From: an uncultured Spirochaetota bacterium
GTDB lineage: Bacteria; Spirochaetota; Spirochaetia; Treponematales; Treponemataceae
NCBI GenBank assembly: GCA_944389415.1
Contig: CALXMF010000001.1
Location: forward strand, 654,654 to 718,653
Reading direction: 5' to 3'
DNA length: 64,000 bases
Below the pieces are notes generated by a model. It saw nothing but the letters and a program-made list of their open reading frames with translations, made no database searches and had not been told where the DNA came from. Made by a program: the position numbers and the translations under genes. Below, one piece after another: positions 15,869 through 24,261 of the stretch (position 1 is the stretch's first letter; every line of letters starts with the position of its first letter).

Positions 15869-18210
15869 TGGAAATTCATATTCTTCAACCTCCAGTAATG
15901 CAGTGTAATACTCCATATCCTTCTGGTGCATATCTTTCTGCATTCTTTGAGCAGTGTAAACAAAAATTTCCCGGACGAATAACGACTGTGAAGTGGCATG
16001 ATTTAAATATACAGTTATTTCATGCGCTTTTTTCTAAGAAGGGACTTGAGAAGTTATTCATGCTTTCTGAAGAAAGAGCTCTTTTGCAGGCTGATAAGGC
16101 GGAACGGTGCGGAGATGAATATACTGCTTTTAATCTTCGGCGGTATATTTCGGAGAGCAGTGCATGGGTAATGTGGATAGATACGATTGTTGATATTCTG
16201 TGTGGAAAATCACAGGAACTTCGGCATGAATTTGTGAGATCTGCATATATACCTCGCGGTAATCGTATGGAAAATTACCTCGCTTCTCTTGGACGTGATG
16301 TATCGGCTGATGACGCACGGCTGCTTGCTTCATTTGCTCTTGCTGATATTGCTGATTATATTACGGTTGTTTTTGATAGGGAGTTTTCTCTTGTACGTTA
16401 TGCGGAATCTCTTGCGGTTGAAACAGCGTCTTTGGATACGGTGATTAAATGTTTAAAGTCTCCTGTGCTTACGGAATTTTATATACCATTGCTTAATACT
16501 GTCTTAGATAGAATCGCTGCCCCATACACTGCAATAAAGGGAATAGATATTTTATTTTGTATTTCAGTCCCATTTGCAGGTACTTTTGCTCCGGCGCTTG
16601 CTTCTGCAGGAGAAATCCGGAAACGATTTGGCTCTGATGCGTGTTGCATATTAGGTGGAGGTTATATTAATACGGATTTGCGCCGGATTACAGATCCTGA
16701 ATTATTCAATTATATTGATATATTAAGTTACGATCGTGGATATGGGTCTTACTATTCTCTCTTTGATGCCGGGTTGGGAAGTGATGCTGTTGATAATACA
16801 GAAGAATTGTTTACTGCGCTTAGACAAAATGGCGGGTATAAACTCCGCTGGTATGATTCTGTAGCGGGGTGTGTCTGTGGAAATGCAGATTGCGGTTTTG
16901 GCGGTACAGAAAATACTGCTGAGATCTGTACACAACGTTATGCAGCGTATGAAGATAAGTTAACGGTACATATAATTCCTGATTATACTTCTGTAGATTT
17001 TTCGCAATATCCCCGTTTGGCCGATGATGTTAATCCGATGCATCGCCTATGGTCTGATGGTGCATGGATCAAAGCATATCTTGCTCATGGCTGTTATTGG
17101 CATCGCTGCGCATTCTGTGACGTAACGCTTGATTATGTATGTGCCTATCGGATGACCGATATTCGCCGACTCCATGATGGACTTTCTGTTCAGGTACGAA
17201 AAACAGGAGTTCGTGGTATCCATTTTGTTGATGAAGCTGCGCCGCCTGCGGCACTTGCCCGATTCGCTTTATATAATACTGGAGAGGAAAGATTTTCATT
17301 CTGGGGAAATATTCGATTTGAAAAGACGTTTAGCCGTGATTTGGTTGATTTTTTGGCATATGGCGGATTGTGCGGCGTATCTGGCGGTATTGAAATTGCG
17401 TCGGCTGCTGGACTTGAGTCTGTACACAAAGGAACAGATATACAAAATCTTGTTGCTGCGTGTGCCGCATTTAAAGAAGCAGGTATATTGGTTCATGGTT
17501 ATATGATTTTTGGATATTGGCAAGAGACACCGGAAATGCTTGCCGACTCAATGGAAACACTCCGGCAACTTTTTGCTGCCGGAGTTCTAGATAGTTCTTT
17601 TTGGCATAAATTCACGTTGACACGCCATTCTCGCGTTTATTCTGAATGGAAGTCTGGAAAGCATCCATCTCTTAAACCTGTTGAACCTAAATCCCGTGAC
17701 GATAACGGACGCCGGCCATTTGCAGAGAATGCCCTTTTCTTTAAGGGAGAGCGTTTTTCACAGCGGTATGCAGCAGGTCTTGATGCGGCGCTCTCGGCAT
17801 GGCTGCATGGCGTAGAGCTAGATAAACCTGTTTCTTCGTGGTTTCGTTTTCCGTTTCCGCACCCGTCTGTTACTGATGATTATATTATGAAACAAATAGA
17901 GTTATATGAACGGCAGCGCGATAAAGCTTTTTCAGAGCGGTATAATGACCGGTTCGTATATATATGGATTGGAGGAAAACCGTTTACTGCTGCTGGTGAG
18001 GATATTTGCTGGATGTATATGGGCGAGATAAATTACTGCACATCACCGAACCCCACAGCTGTTGCAGCTCTATTATGGGAACTGCGCCCCCGGCCCGACA
18101 TCTCTATTTTGCAGCAAAGCCGTATGCTGGTTCGGCAAATTCCAGAAATGGTATTCCGAAAAATACGGGGTCGCGGGCTGTGCCGGCTTGAGCACAGCCT
18201 GCTGCAATAA
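15868..18210 (+). CDS. Large B12-binding-like radical SAM protein with CX4CX2C cluster motif
   Basis: A 780-residue protein. The N-terminal half has a cobalamin-binding-like Rossmann region (GIDILFCISVPF ... CILGGGYIN), without an obvious DxHxxG cobalamin His. The radical SAM core begins at HGCYWHRCAFCD, with ligand cysteines 409, 414 and 417, so the spacing is CX4CX2C instead of the usual CX3CX2C. It continues with HFVDEAAPP, GVSGGIEIAS and GYMIFGYWQET. A second cysteine group (335, 337, 342, 354) lies just before the core and could bind an extra metal centre. The substrate is unknown. The gene is coupled to an upstream HAD phosphatase. Confidence 0.85.
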   Translation: MEIHILQPPVMQCNTPYPSGAYLSAFFEQCKQKFPGRITTVKWHDLNIQLFHALFSKKGLEKLFMLSEERALLQADKAERCGDEYTAFNLRRYISESSAWVMWIDTIVDILCGKSQELRHEFVRSAYIPRGNRMENYLASLGRDVSADDARLLASFALADIADYITVVFDREFSLVRYAESLAVETASLDTVIKCLKSPVLTEFYIPLLNTVLDRIAAPYTAIKGIDILFCISVPFAGTFAPALASAGEIRKRFGSDACCILGGGYINTDLRRITDPELFNYIDILSYDRGYGSYYSLFDAGLGSDAVDNTEELFTALRQNGGYKLRWYDSVAGCVCGNADCGFGGTENTAEICTQRYAAYEDKLTVHIIPDYTSVDFSQYPRLADDVNPMHRLWSDGAWIKAYLAHGCYWHRCAFCDVTLDYVCAYRMTDIRRLHDGLSVQVRKTGVRGIHFVDEAAPPAALARFALYNTGEERFSFWGNIRFEKTFSRDLVDFLAYGGLCGVSGGIEIASAAGLESVHKGTDIQNLVAACAAFKEAGILVHGYMIFGYWQETPEMLADSMETLRQLFAAGVLDSSFWHKFTLTRHSRVYSEWKSGKHPSLKPVEPKSRDDNGRRPFAENALFFKGERFSQRYAAGLDAALSAWLHGVELDKPVSSWFRFPFPHPSVTDDYIMKQIELYERQRDKAFSERYNDRFVYIWIGGKPFTAAGEDICWMYMGEINYCTSPNPTAVAALLWELRPRPDISILQQSRMLVRQIPEMVFRKIRGRGLCRLEHSLLQ

Positions 18211-18243
18211 TACAAAGTTTTATAGGATAGTTTTTGTATTATT
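18206..18243. terminator. Bidirectional stem-loop shared by two convergent genes
   Basis: A perfect 11-bp inverted repeat (AATAATACAAA at 18206-18216, TTTGTATTATT at 18233-18243) with a 16-base loop. The left arm contains the stop of the radical SAM gene and the right arm overlaps the stop of the PepSY-like gene. The stem is AT-only, so termination strength is uncertain. Confidence 0.55.
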
Positions 18244-18664
18244 AATCATCATATTTTTGTCCAAGCAGTTTCCCATTTGTATCGAAATACAGCTCCATAC
18301 GGTTGGATAATTTAATTTCGATATTTTTCCAATCCTTTTCTGCTTTGAGAATCAGAATGTTGGGGTAATTTTTTGCAACATAATTAGTAATTTCGGACGG
18401 CAGCATATTTGCAGGAACTCCGGTATATGATTTTATTTCCTGCCATTCTCCGCTGCCTGAAAGCTGTAATTCTGTACCATCATTCAGTTGTATTTCATAT
18501 TCATTAAAATCTGCTTCAACGAACTGAATTGTTTTTCCTGGAAAATTACTGCTGATAAGTTCTTTTGCCTGTTGTGGCAGCTGTTCTGGGGATATAACCT
18601 TATCTGCGAACATAGCGGCAGCGGAAATCATCATAATAGCTGTAATCAGTACGTTTTTTTTCAT
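18242..18664 (-). CDS. Secreted PepSY-like (DUF2874) protein
   Basis: A small exported protein of 140 residues. A signal peptide (MKKNVLITAIMMISAAAMFA, cleavage likely after AMFA) precedes two PepSY-like repeats: LISSNFPGKTIQFVEADFNEYEIQLNDG and YVAKNYPNILILKAEKDWKNIEIKLSNR. This is the PF11396 pattern of periplasmic proteins common in Bacteroidetes and spirochaetes, with no known enzymatic role. The ATG at 18664 is preceded by GAGGAG. The upstream ATG at 18679 lies before that Shine-Dalgarno and is rejected. Confidence 0.9.
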   Translation of the reverse strand: MKKNVLITAIMMISAAAMFADKVISPEQLPQQAKELISSNFPGKTIQFVEADFNEYEIQLNDGTELQLSGSGEWQEIKSYTGVPANMLPSEITNYVAKNYPNILILKAEKDWKNIEIKLSNRMELYFDTNGKLLGQKYDD

Positions 18665-18806
18665 AGTAAAACTCCTCATTATATTGTGTTTTGCGGTGAT
18701 TGCACCGCATGTTGTTTATGGTTTTACTATATCATCTCCAGTCCGCTGAATCATTAAAGATTTCTTAAAAAAGACCGAGAAGTTGCTTAAAAACAAAGAG
18801 GGGGTA

Positions 18807-19715
18807 TCAGTAAATACGGTCTCCTAACAGTCTTGCGGCAAGTTCTACTGCCATGCGTGCTGTTTGGCTGCGTACATCAAGTACTGGATTTACTTCTACG
18901 AATTCTGCTGAACCAACCATGCCTGTTTGTGATATTTCTTCCATTAATAAAAGAGCTTCTCGATAGTTGAGTCCCCCTGGCAGCGGAATCCCGACTCCGG
19001 GCGCAAACATTGGATCAATTACGTCCATATCAAAGCTGACATGGATTACATCTGCATGTGAGCGGAAAAAAGTTGTTACCTGTTTTAAAATAGCCGGAAA
19101 CCCGATACGGTCAATATCACTCATAGTAAAGGCTGTAACACCGGCTTGTTTCATGAGAATTCGTTCTTCTTTATCGATACTGCGCAGTCCGACATAGCAT
19201 ACATTATTGCTGTTAATTTTTATTCCTGGATAATATAAGTTTGTTAACTGACTTGCGCCTAGACCGCATGATGCTGCCATGCACATTCCATGTATATTTC
19301 CTGTTGGACTTGTTTCTATCGTGTTAAAATCACCATGAGCGTCAACATACAATACTCCAATGCGTTTACCATCTGTGCGGTGTGCTGCCGCAATACCGGC
19401 TAAACTGCCAAGTGCAATTGAATGGTCGCCACCTAATATGAGTGGAAATCCTCCGGAACGGATAATTACTTCTGTCTCTCCTGCAAGGGCGCAGCAAGCT
19501 TTTGTTATTGCTTTCAGATACTTTGCTTTTGGGTCACCGGCTTCTTCATATTCTGATGGGTGTATATCCATTGGGGTTGAGTATGTAATTGCGCTGTCGC
19601 TGAGCTGTGAAAGTCTTTCCTTGAGGCCAGCTAGTCTTATTGCAGACGGCCCCATATCGGAACCGTGTCTGTTACCGCCGAAATCGAGCGGCATTTCAAG
19701 TACATGTATGTTCAT
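18807..19715 (-). CDS. rocF: Arginase (ureohydrolase family)
   Basis: Hydrolyses arginine to ornithine and urea. At 302 residues it has the full ureohydrolase length, with the binuclear manganese-site motifs in order: GGDHSIALGS, VDAHGDFN, and SFDMDVIDPMFAPGVG. The Gly in DAHGDFN replaces a usual Ala and does not touch a metal ligand. The motif SPTGNIHGM and the N-terminal GADxGP-like HGSDMGPSAIR favour arginase over agmatinase. The gene stands alone, diverging from def. Arginase implies arginine catabolism or ornithine supply. Confidence 0.93.
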   Translation of the reverse strand: MNIHVLEMPLDFGGNRHGSDMGPSAIRLAGLKERLSQLSDSAITYSTPMDIHPSEYEEAGDPKAKYLKAITKACCALAGETEVIIRSGGFPLILGGDHSIALGSLAGIAAAHRTDGKRIGVLYVDAHGDFNTIETSPTGNIHGMCMAASCGLGASQLTNLYYPGIKINSNNVCYVGLRSIDKEERILMKQAGVTAFTMSDIDRIGFPAILKQVTTFFRSHADVIHVSFDMDVIDPMFAPGVGIPLPGGLNYREALLLMEEISQTGMVGSAEFVEVNPVLDVRSQTARMAVELAARLLGDRIY

Positions 19716-19826
19716 GATGAAAATTATACGTATATGTGTACTGAAAGCAAGCGGAAATTGCTAATCGGAGTAAACTCTGCAAACATCGTTTTGAAAGCAA
19801 ACTCTTTTTGGTGTTTTCCTGTGTTA

Positions 19827-19856
19827 TTGACGCAAAGCAACGGTTTCTATTACCAT
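19827..19856 (+). promoter_or_regulatory. Candidate sigma-70 promoter of def (possibly leaderless)
   Basis: TTGACG at 19827-19832 and TACCAT at 19851-19856 are separated by 18 bases. Transcription would start about 6 bases further on, almost exactly at the def ATG (19863). No Shine-Dalgarno is present before that ATG. Confidence 0.45.
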
Positions 19857-19862
19857 GCTATC

Positions 19863-20429
19863 ATGGAAGTTTTACATTTAGGCAACCCTGTTCTTCGTGA
19901 AAAATCAGAACCGGTTGCTGCTGTAACACAGGAAATTGTTCAGCTTGTGTCTGATATGTTTGAGACTATGGATATGCAGCATGGAGTAGGACTCGCCGCA
20001 CCTCAGGTAGGCAAGCTGTTGAGGATGTTTGTTATTACGATTGATGATGGAGTTCGGCGGGTATTTATAAATCCGCAGATTATCGAAACTTCGGTAGAGA
20101 CATGTGAGATTGAAGAAGGATGTCTAAGCATTCCCGATGTCTGGGAGAGTATTACTCGTCCGTCGCGTGTGACTGTACAGGCACTTGATGAACATGGACG
20201 CCCTTTTACGATTGAAGCGGATGGATATCTTGCCCGTGTAATACAGCATGAATATGATCATCTTGATGGAGTATTGTATATCGATCGTGGAGATGCTGAA
20301 TTTCGTGATAAAACAATAGCAAAGTTTGAACGGCGTGCCGAAAGACGCCGGCAGAAAGATGCAATTAAAGCTGCAAAGGCGGCTCGAATTGAAGCAAAGA
20401 AAGCTGCAAAGGCGGCGTCACGGTGTTGA
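19863..20429 (+). CDS. def: Peptide deformylase with basic Lys/Ala-rich C-terminal tail
   Basis: Removes the N-formyl group from nascent proteins. The three family motifs are intact: GVGLAAPQVG (from residue 41), EGCLSIP with metal ligand Cys87, and QHEYDHLDG with ligands His129 and His133 and catalytic Glu130. The start is the ATG at 19863 (MEVLHLGNPVLR), as expected for the family; the longer frame upstream is not supported. After the normal end of the domain there is a tail of about 30 residues rich in Arg, Lys and Ala (RRAERRRQKDAIKAAKAA...), predicted to be helical and strongly basic. It overlaps fmt by 7 bases. Confidence 0.97.
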   Translation: MEVLHLGNPVLREKSEPVAAVTQEIVQLVSDMFETMDMQHGVGLAAPQVGKLLRMFVITIDDGVRRVFINPQIIETSVETCEIEEGCLSIPDVWESITRPSRVTVQALDEHGRPFTIEADGYLARVIQHEYDHLDGVLYIDRGDAEFRDKTIAKFERRAERRRQKDAIKAAKAARIEAKKAAKAASRC

Positions 20430-21418
20430 GGATTCTGTATGCAGGCAGTCCTGAGCAGTCTGCGGTAGTGCTGGAACATCTGAGCAGTCATGAAGCCGAA
20501 GGAAAATATCACATTGTTGGAGTTCTTACGAATCCGCCTTCGTGTAAAGGGCGCAGCGGAAAACTTTGTCCGACTCCGGTTCAGGCTGTAGCAGAAATGC
20601 GGGGAATCCCTGTTTTTGCGCCAGAACACTTGGGGTCACATGAACGGGATGTAATTGAACCTCTGCATGCGGATTTGCTTGTCTGTTTTGCATATGGGCG
20701 TATATTTGGTCCAAAATTTATGGCGCTGTTTCCTCTTGGAGGGATAAATCTGCATCCATCTTTACTTCCTCGGTATCGGGGATGTGCCCCTGTTCCGGCA
20801 GCTATTCTGAATCGCGATAGCGAAACAGGGGTTTCTGTACAGAAAATTGCTCAAAAAATGGATAGCGGCAATATTTTGAGGCAGATAAAAATTCCTCTTT
20901 CAGGTACCGAAACGGCCTCATCATTGCTCGATGAAAGTGCCCGTATCGGAGCTGGATTGCTGTATGATATTATTTCTCAGGCCGCGGTGGAAAAGGTGCT
21001 TCCTGAAGGTTCTGTGCAGGATGAATCATCTGCTTCATACAGTAAGATGTTATGCCGTGAAGATGGAATAATTAATTGGAAGAGTTCGGCTGTTGAGCTT
21101 GATGCGAAAATTCGTGCTTTCTGGCCATGGCCTGGGGCATGTACTGTTGTGAATGGAATACAGCTTAAAATCTTATCTTGTTCTATATATACAGGTGATT
21201 CATTCTGTGGAACTGAAAAAATGCCCGGTACTGTTCTTGGAACAGAGAAGAATTCTGGTATTCTGGTACAAACAGGAGACGGTATACTTGCTATTTCCCG
21301 GTTGCAGCTTCAGGCAAAAAAGGCTGTGTTCTGGAAAGATTTTATAAACGGAGCGCATAATTTTGTTGGTTGTGTGTTGGGCAGTGCGACCAATACGGAA
21401 AATGGTGGAATGGTATGA
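20423..21418 (+). CDS. fmt: Methionyl-tRNA formyltransferase
   Basis: Formylates initiator Met-tRNA, the opposite step to the deformylase encoded just upstream. At 331 residues, the formyltransferase domain shows INLHPSLLPRYRGCAPVPAAI (catalytic Asn-His region), TGVSVQKIAQKMDSGNIL (catalytic Asp region) and a normal C-terminal OB-like domain with FWPWPGACTVV. A GTG start at 20423 overlaps the end of def by 7 bases. The stop overlaps the PASTA gene start (ATGA), so def, fmt and the PASTA gene form one tightly coupled unit. Confidence 0.97.
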   Translation: MLRILYAGSPEQSAVVLEHLSSHEAEGKYHIVGVLTNPPSCKGRSGKLCPTPVQAVAEMRGIPVFAPEHLGSHERDVIEPLHADLLVCFAYGRIFGPKFMALFPLGGINLHPSLLPRYRGCAPVPAAILNRDSETGVSVQKIAQKMDSGNILRQIKIPLSGTETASSLLDESARIGAGLLYDIISQAAVEKVLPEGSVQDESSASYSKMLCREDGIINWKSSAVELDAKIRAFWPWPGACTVVNGIQLKILSCSIYTGDSFCGTEKMPGTVLGTEKNSGILVQTGDGILAISRLQLQAKKAVFWKDFINGAHNFVGCVLGSATNTENGGMV

Positions 21419-22482
21419 AATTCAGTTTTAATAGAAAGCAAAAAAAAGCTGATACAGAAAGTGGTGATGGAGTACAGGGGGCTCTTCGTATTTCTGCAGA
21501 AGAGGATATGAAGGCTCTTAGTGTTGGCGGGCGTCCGTTTGTTTTTATTTTGTTGGGTGCATTTATTCTAATGATTTGTGCGTGTGCGGCGGCTTTTTTT
21601 ATTACGGTAAAAGGAGCTGAAGAGGTGCTTGTACCGAATGTGGAGGGTAAAGATCTTGCATCAGCTCTGCTTGAAATGCAGATAAAGGAATTGTATCCCC
21701 GTATTCAACTGCGTTATTCTGAAACTCCTGGTGATGAAGGAACGATTCTTTCTCAGGAACCTGCTGCCGGCTCAATTGTTAAAGCTGGACGCCGTATAAA
21801 CTTGGTTGTTAGCCGGGGCGTCATTATTGATCAGGTTGAAGATTATGTTGGTCAGAAATTTGATGATGTGCAGCTGCGTATTCAAACATTGTTTAGCGGC
21901 ACGTCGCGCACCTTGATTACAATTGGTGCGCCTCAATATAAGGCCGATGTTTCAGAGGCTGGAACGATTCTTGAACAGGATCCTCCTGCTGGTACCGATA
22001 TATCAGAACCTATTGTGCTGCGGTTGATTGTCAGTCGTGGTCCTAGTTATGAGCAGACACGAGTACCAAGCATTGTTGGGATGTCGGTAAATGATGTGCT
22101 GACCCAGATGAGCCGCTCAAAAGTAATATTTGATTTTTCTTCTCATCCTGCATCTGAAAATGAAAAGCCGGGTACTGTTGTTTCTCAACAGAAATATTCG
22201 GGTGAATTTATCCGCAATTATTCAAGACTGACAGCTGATTTTGCGATGCCGGAACAGGAAATTGATGGGTTAAAATACGGAATTTTTTCGGCAATGCTGC
22301 AGAATTTTCCTTATCCATTGGAATTGAAATTAGATGCGAAAACGCCTGAGAATGAAGAGTATACTATTGTAACTTTTAATCATCCTGGCGGGCAGGTGAC
22401 AATTCCATATGCAGTTCCTTCCGGAACAATCTTATCTCTCTCTGTTGCGGGGCGCCTAGAGCGAACTGTCCAGGTGCGGTGA
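21415..22482 (+). CDS. Membrane-anchored PASTA-domain protein without kinase domain
   Basis: 355 residues: a short cytoplasmic Lys-rich end, one membrane helix (FVFILLGAFILMICACAAAFFI, about residues 41-62), and then extracytoplasmic PASTA repeats. These are VLVPNVEGKDLASALLEM, a second copy around VEDYVGQKFDDVQLRI, and a third at TRVPSIVGMSVNDVLTQM. Each ends with the usual GTILSQ-P.AG pattern. PASTA domains bind muropeptides or beta-lactam-like ligands, mostly in PknB-type kinases or PBPs. Here neither a kinase nor a penicillin-binding domain is present. The ATG at 21415 overlaps the fmt stop. Confidence 0.92.
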   Translation: MKFSFNRKQKKADTESGDGVQGALRISAEEDMKALSVGGRPFVFILLGAFILMICACAAAFFITVKGAEEVLVPNVEGKDLASALLEMQIKELYPRIQLRYSETPGDEGTILSQEPAAGSIVKAGRRINLVVSRGVIIDQVEDYVGQKFDDVQLRIQTLFSGTSRTLITIGAPQYKADVSEAGTILEQDPPAGTDISEPIVLRLIVSRGPSYEQTRVPSIVGMSVNDVLTQMSRSKVIFDFSSHPASENEKPGTVVSQQKYSGEFIRNYSRLTADFAMPEQEIDGLKYGIFSAMLQNFPYPLELKLDAKTPENEEYTIVTFNHPGGQVTIPYAVPSGTILSLSVAGRLERTVQVR

Positions 22483-22488
22483 TTAAAT

Positions 22489-22518
22489 AAAAAAAGGAGT
22501 CGTTTGACTCCTTTTTTT
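22489..22518. terminator. Rho-independent terminator (bidirectional)
   Basis: A run of seven A, stem GGAGTC (22496-22501), loop GTTT, stem GACTCC (22506-22511), then seven T. It lies just after the PASTA gene stop and would also serve the convergent nhaC gene. Confidence 0.9.
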
Positions 22519-22538
22519 ATGATGTTATTTGAAAACTA

Positions 22539-24155
22539 TTATTTGTGTGATTTTGTAAGAATGGGCAATATAAGCATACCCCCCACAAATACAATAAGTG
22601 CGCTTAACCATGCGGCGATAATATTGAGAAAAATACCTCCGAATATAAAGCCAATAAATGCACATGCTGCGACAAAGACCGCATATGGCATTTGTGTTGC
22701 AACATGTTCAAGATGCGGACAACTTGCGCCTGTGGATGACAAAATTGTTGTATCTGAAATAGGAGAAGCATGGTCTCCAAATACAGCGCCCCCAATAACA
22801 GCAGAACAGACAATCATCGAGGCATGTACTAATGTTGTTTGATTCATGGCATTTACTTCTGCGAGTGTGGTGATAATGGGCATCGCGATTGGCAGCATAA
22901 TACCAAAAGTGCCCCAGCTTGTTCCTGTTGCGAAAGAAATTACTGCTGACAGGATAAACATGATAGCAGGCAGCAGCCATACAGGGAACCCGCCATCTCT
23001 GACAAGTTCTGAGAGATAGATGCCTAGTCCCAAGCCACCGTCTGCGGGACTTGATTTAATAATTGTTCCAATAGACCATGCCATGGTGAGTATTATCAAT
23101 GCCGGAACCATTGATTTAATACCGCTGCGGAGCGCCTCGCCAGACTCTTTAAGTGTCATCAGATGTCGTCCCAGATAATAAATATATGTTGCAGTAATTG
23201 TGAGAATAACAGCGTAACAGAGCGCGACTGATGAGTCTGTATTATTAAAGGCCTCGCCGATGCTCATGGACTGTATTGCCTGATGGATGTTAGTGATAGT
23301 TTCTCCATCAATAGCTCCAATCCATGTTGTTACAGGAAAAAACACTACTGCACTGATAATAAGTACAATAATAGGGAATAACATATCCAAGGGGCGGGCA
23401 TTTGTATTAACGTTTTCTTCTTCTGCTCCGGAAGCCGGTCCGTAGACATCTTCACTGTACAATATTCCGTTGCTTGCAAGCTGTTCTGAATGTTTCATTG
23501 GACCAAAGTCTCGTTTCAGAAATATGACTGCTAATACCATGATCAGAGCAAGCAGCGCATATAAATTATAGGGAATTGCCTTGATAAAAAATTCAAATTC
23601 ACTGATTCCTAGTTTTTCAAACCCCTGTGTATCACGAACAATAGACATAACGGTTACTACCCAGCTTGAAATAGGTGCCAGAATACATATTGGTGCCGCT
23701 GTTGAGTCCAGAATATAGGCAAGTTTTGCCCGTGATACTTTTGTTTTATCACAAATCGGGCGCATCACAGTACCAACTGACAGAGAATTGAAATAATCAT
23801 CAATAAAAATGATAACTCCAAATATAAATGTCATAAACTGAGAACTGGTTCGTGTTTTAAGCTTTGATGAGGCCCATCGTCCAAATGCTCCTGCGGCACC
23901 TGTTTGTGTTAGCATGCCAACAAGACCTCCAAGTAGAGCGCAGAATAAAAATATACGAATATTCCATCCATCTGCCAGAGAATTTGCGATGAGATCAGTA
24001 AGCTGCATGAGTGCTGTAAAAGGATTGCCTCCTGCAACAATAAGAGCTCCGGAAAGTATTCCTAAAAAGAGAGAGACGATAACGTCTTTTGTGGCGAATG
24101 CAAGAATAATTGTTAATAGAGGGGGAATGATACCCCAAAATCCAAAATGTTCCAC
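22539..24155 (-). CDS. nhaC: Na+/H+ antiporter, NhaC family
   Basis: A 538-residue polytopic inner-membrane protein of the NhaC superfamily (PF03553), with about a dozen hydrophobic segments. Characteristic sequences include FIFGVIIFIDDYFNSLSVGTVMRPI, DSTAAPICILAPISSW and FATGTSWGTFGIMLPIAMPI. It is expected to exchange sodium for protons. Members of the wider family also exchange malate/lactate or organic acids, so the exact substrate is uncertain. The start is the GTG at 24155, preceded by AAGGAGA; the open frame extends to 24338 without a ribosome site. It diverges from aroDE. Confidence 0.93.
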   Translation of the reverse strand: MEHFGFWGIIPPLLTIILAFATKDVIVSLFLGILSGALIVAGGNPFTALMQLTDLIANSLADGWNIRIFLFCALLGGLVGMLTQTGAAGAFGRWASSKLKTRTSSQFMTFIFGVIIFIDDYFNSLSVGTVMRPICDKTKVSRAKLAYILDSTAAPICILAPISSWVVTVMSIVRDTQGFEKLGISEFEFFIKAIPYNLYALLALIMVLAVIFLKRDFGPMKHSEQLASNGILYSEDVYGPASGAEEENVNTNARPLDMLFPIIVLIISAVVFFPVTTWIGAIDGETITNIHQAIQSMSIGEAFNNTDSSVALCYAVILTITATYIYYLGRHLMTLKESGEALRSGIKSMVPALIILTMAWSIGTIIKSSPADGGLGLGIYLSELVRDGGFPVWLLPAIMFILSAVISFATGTSWGTFGIMLPIAMPIITTLAEVNAMNQTTLVHASMIVCSAVIGGAVFGDHASPISDTTILSSTGASCPHLEHVATQMPYAVFVAACAFIGFIFGGIFLNIIAAWLSALIVFVGGMLILPILTKSHK

Positions 24156-24208
24156 AGTAATCTCCTTCCTTAAAACAAAAATCTGTAGTAATATTATCAT
24201 AACTTTAC

Positions 24209-24214
24209 TATAAT
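24209..24214 (+). promoter_or_regulatory. -10 element TATAAT upstream of aroDE
   Basis: A perfect TATAAT hexamer lies 47 bases before the aroDE GTG start, in the nhaC-aroDE divergent region. No recognisable -35 hexamer is found 16-18 bases upstream. A GAGGAGA Shine-Dalgarno follows closer to the start. Confidence 0.4.
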
Positions 24215-24261
24215 TAACAACACAAGTGGAATGATTAGGATAAAAGAGAGGAGATATACGA

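Noticed and set aside
22540..22842. Plus-strand open frame of 112 codons after the PASTA gene
   Set aside because: It is a shadow of the minus-strand NhaC antiporter and follows a terminator.
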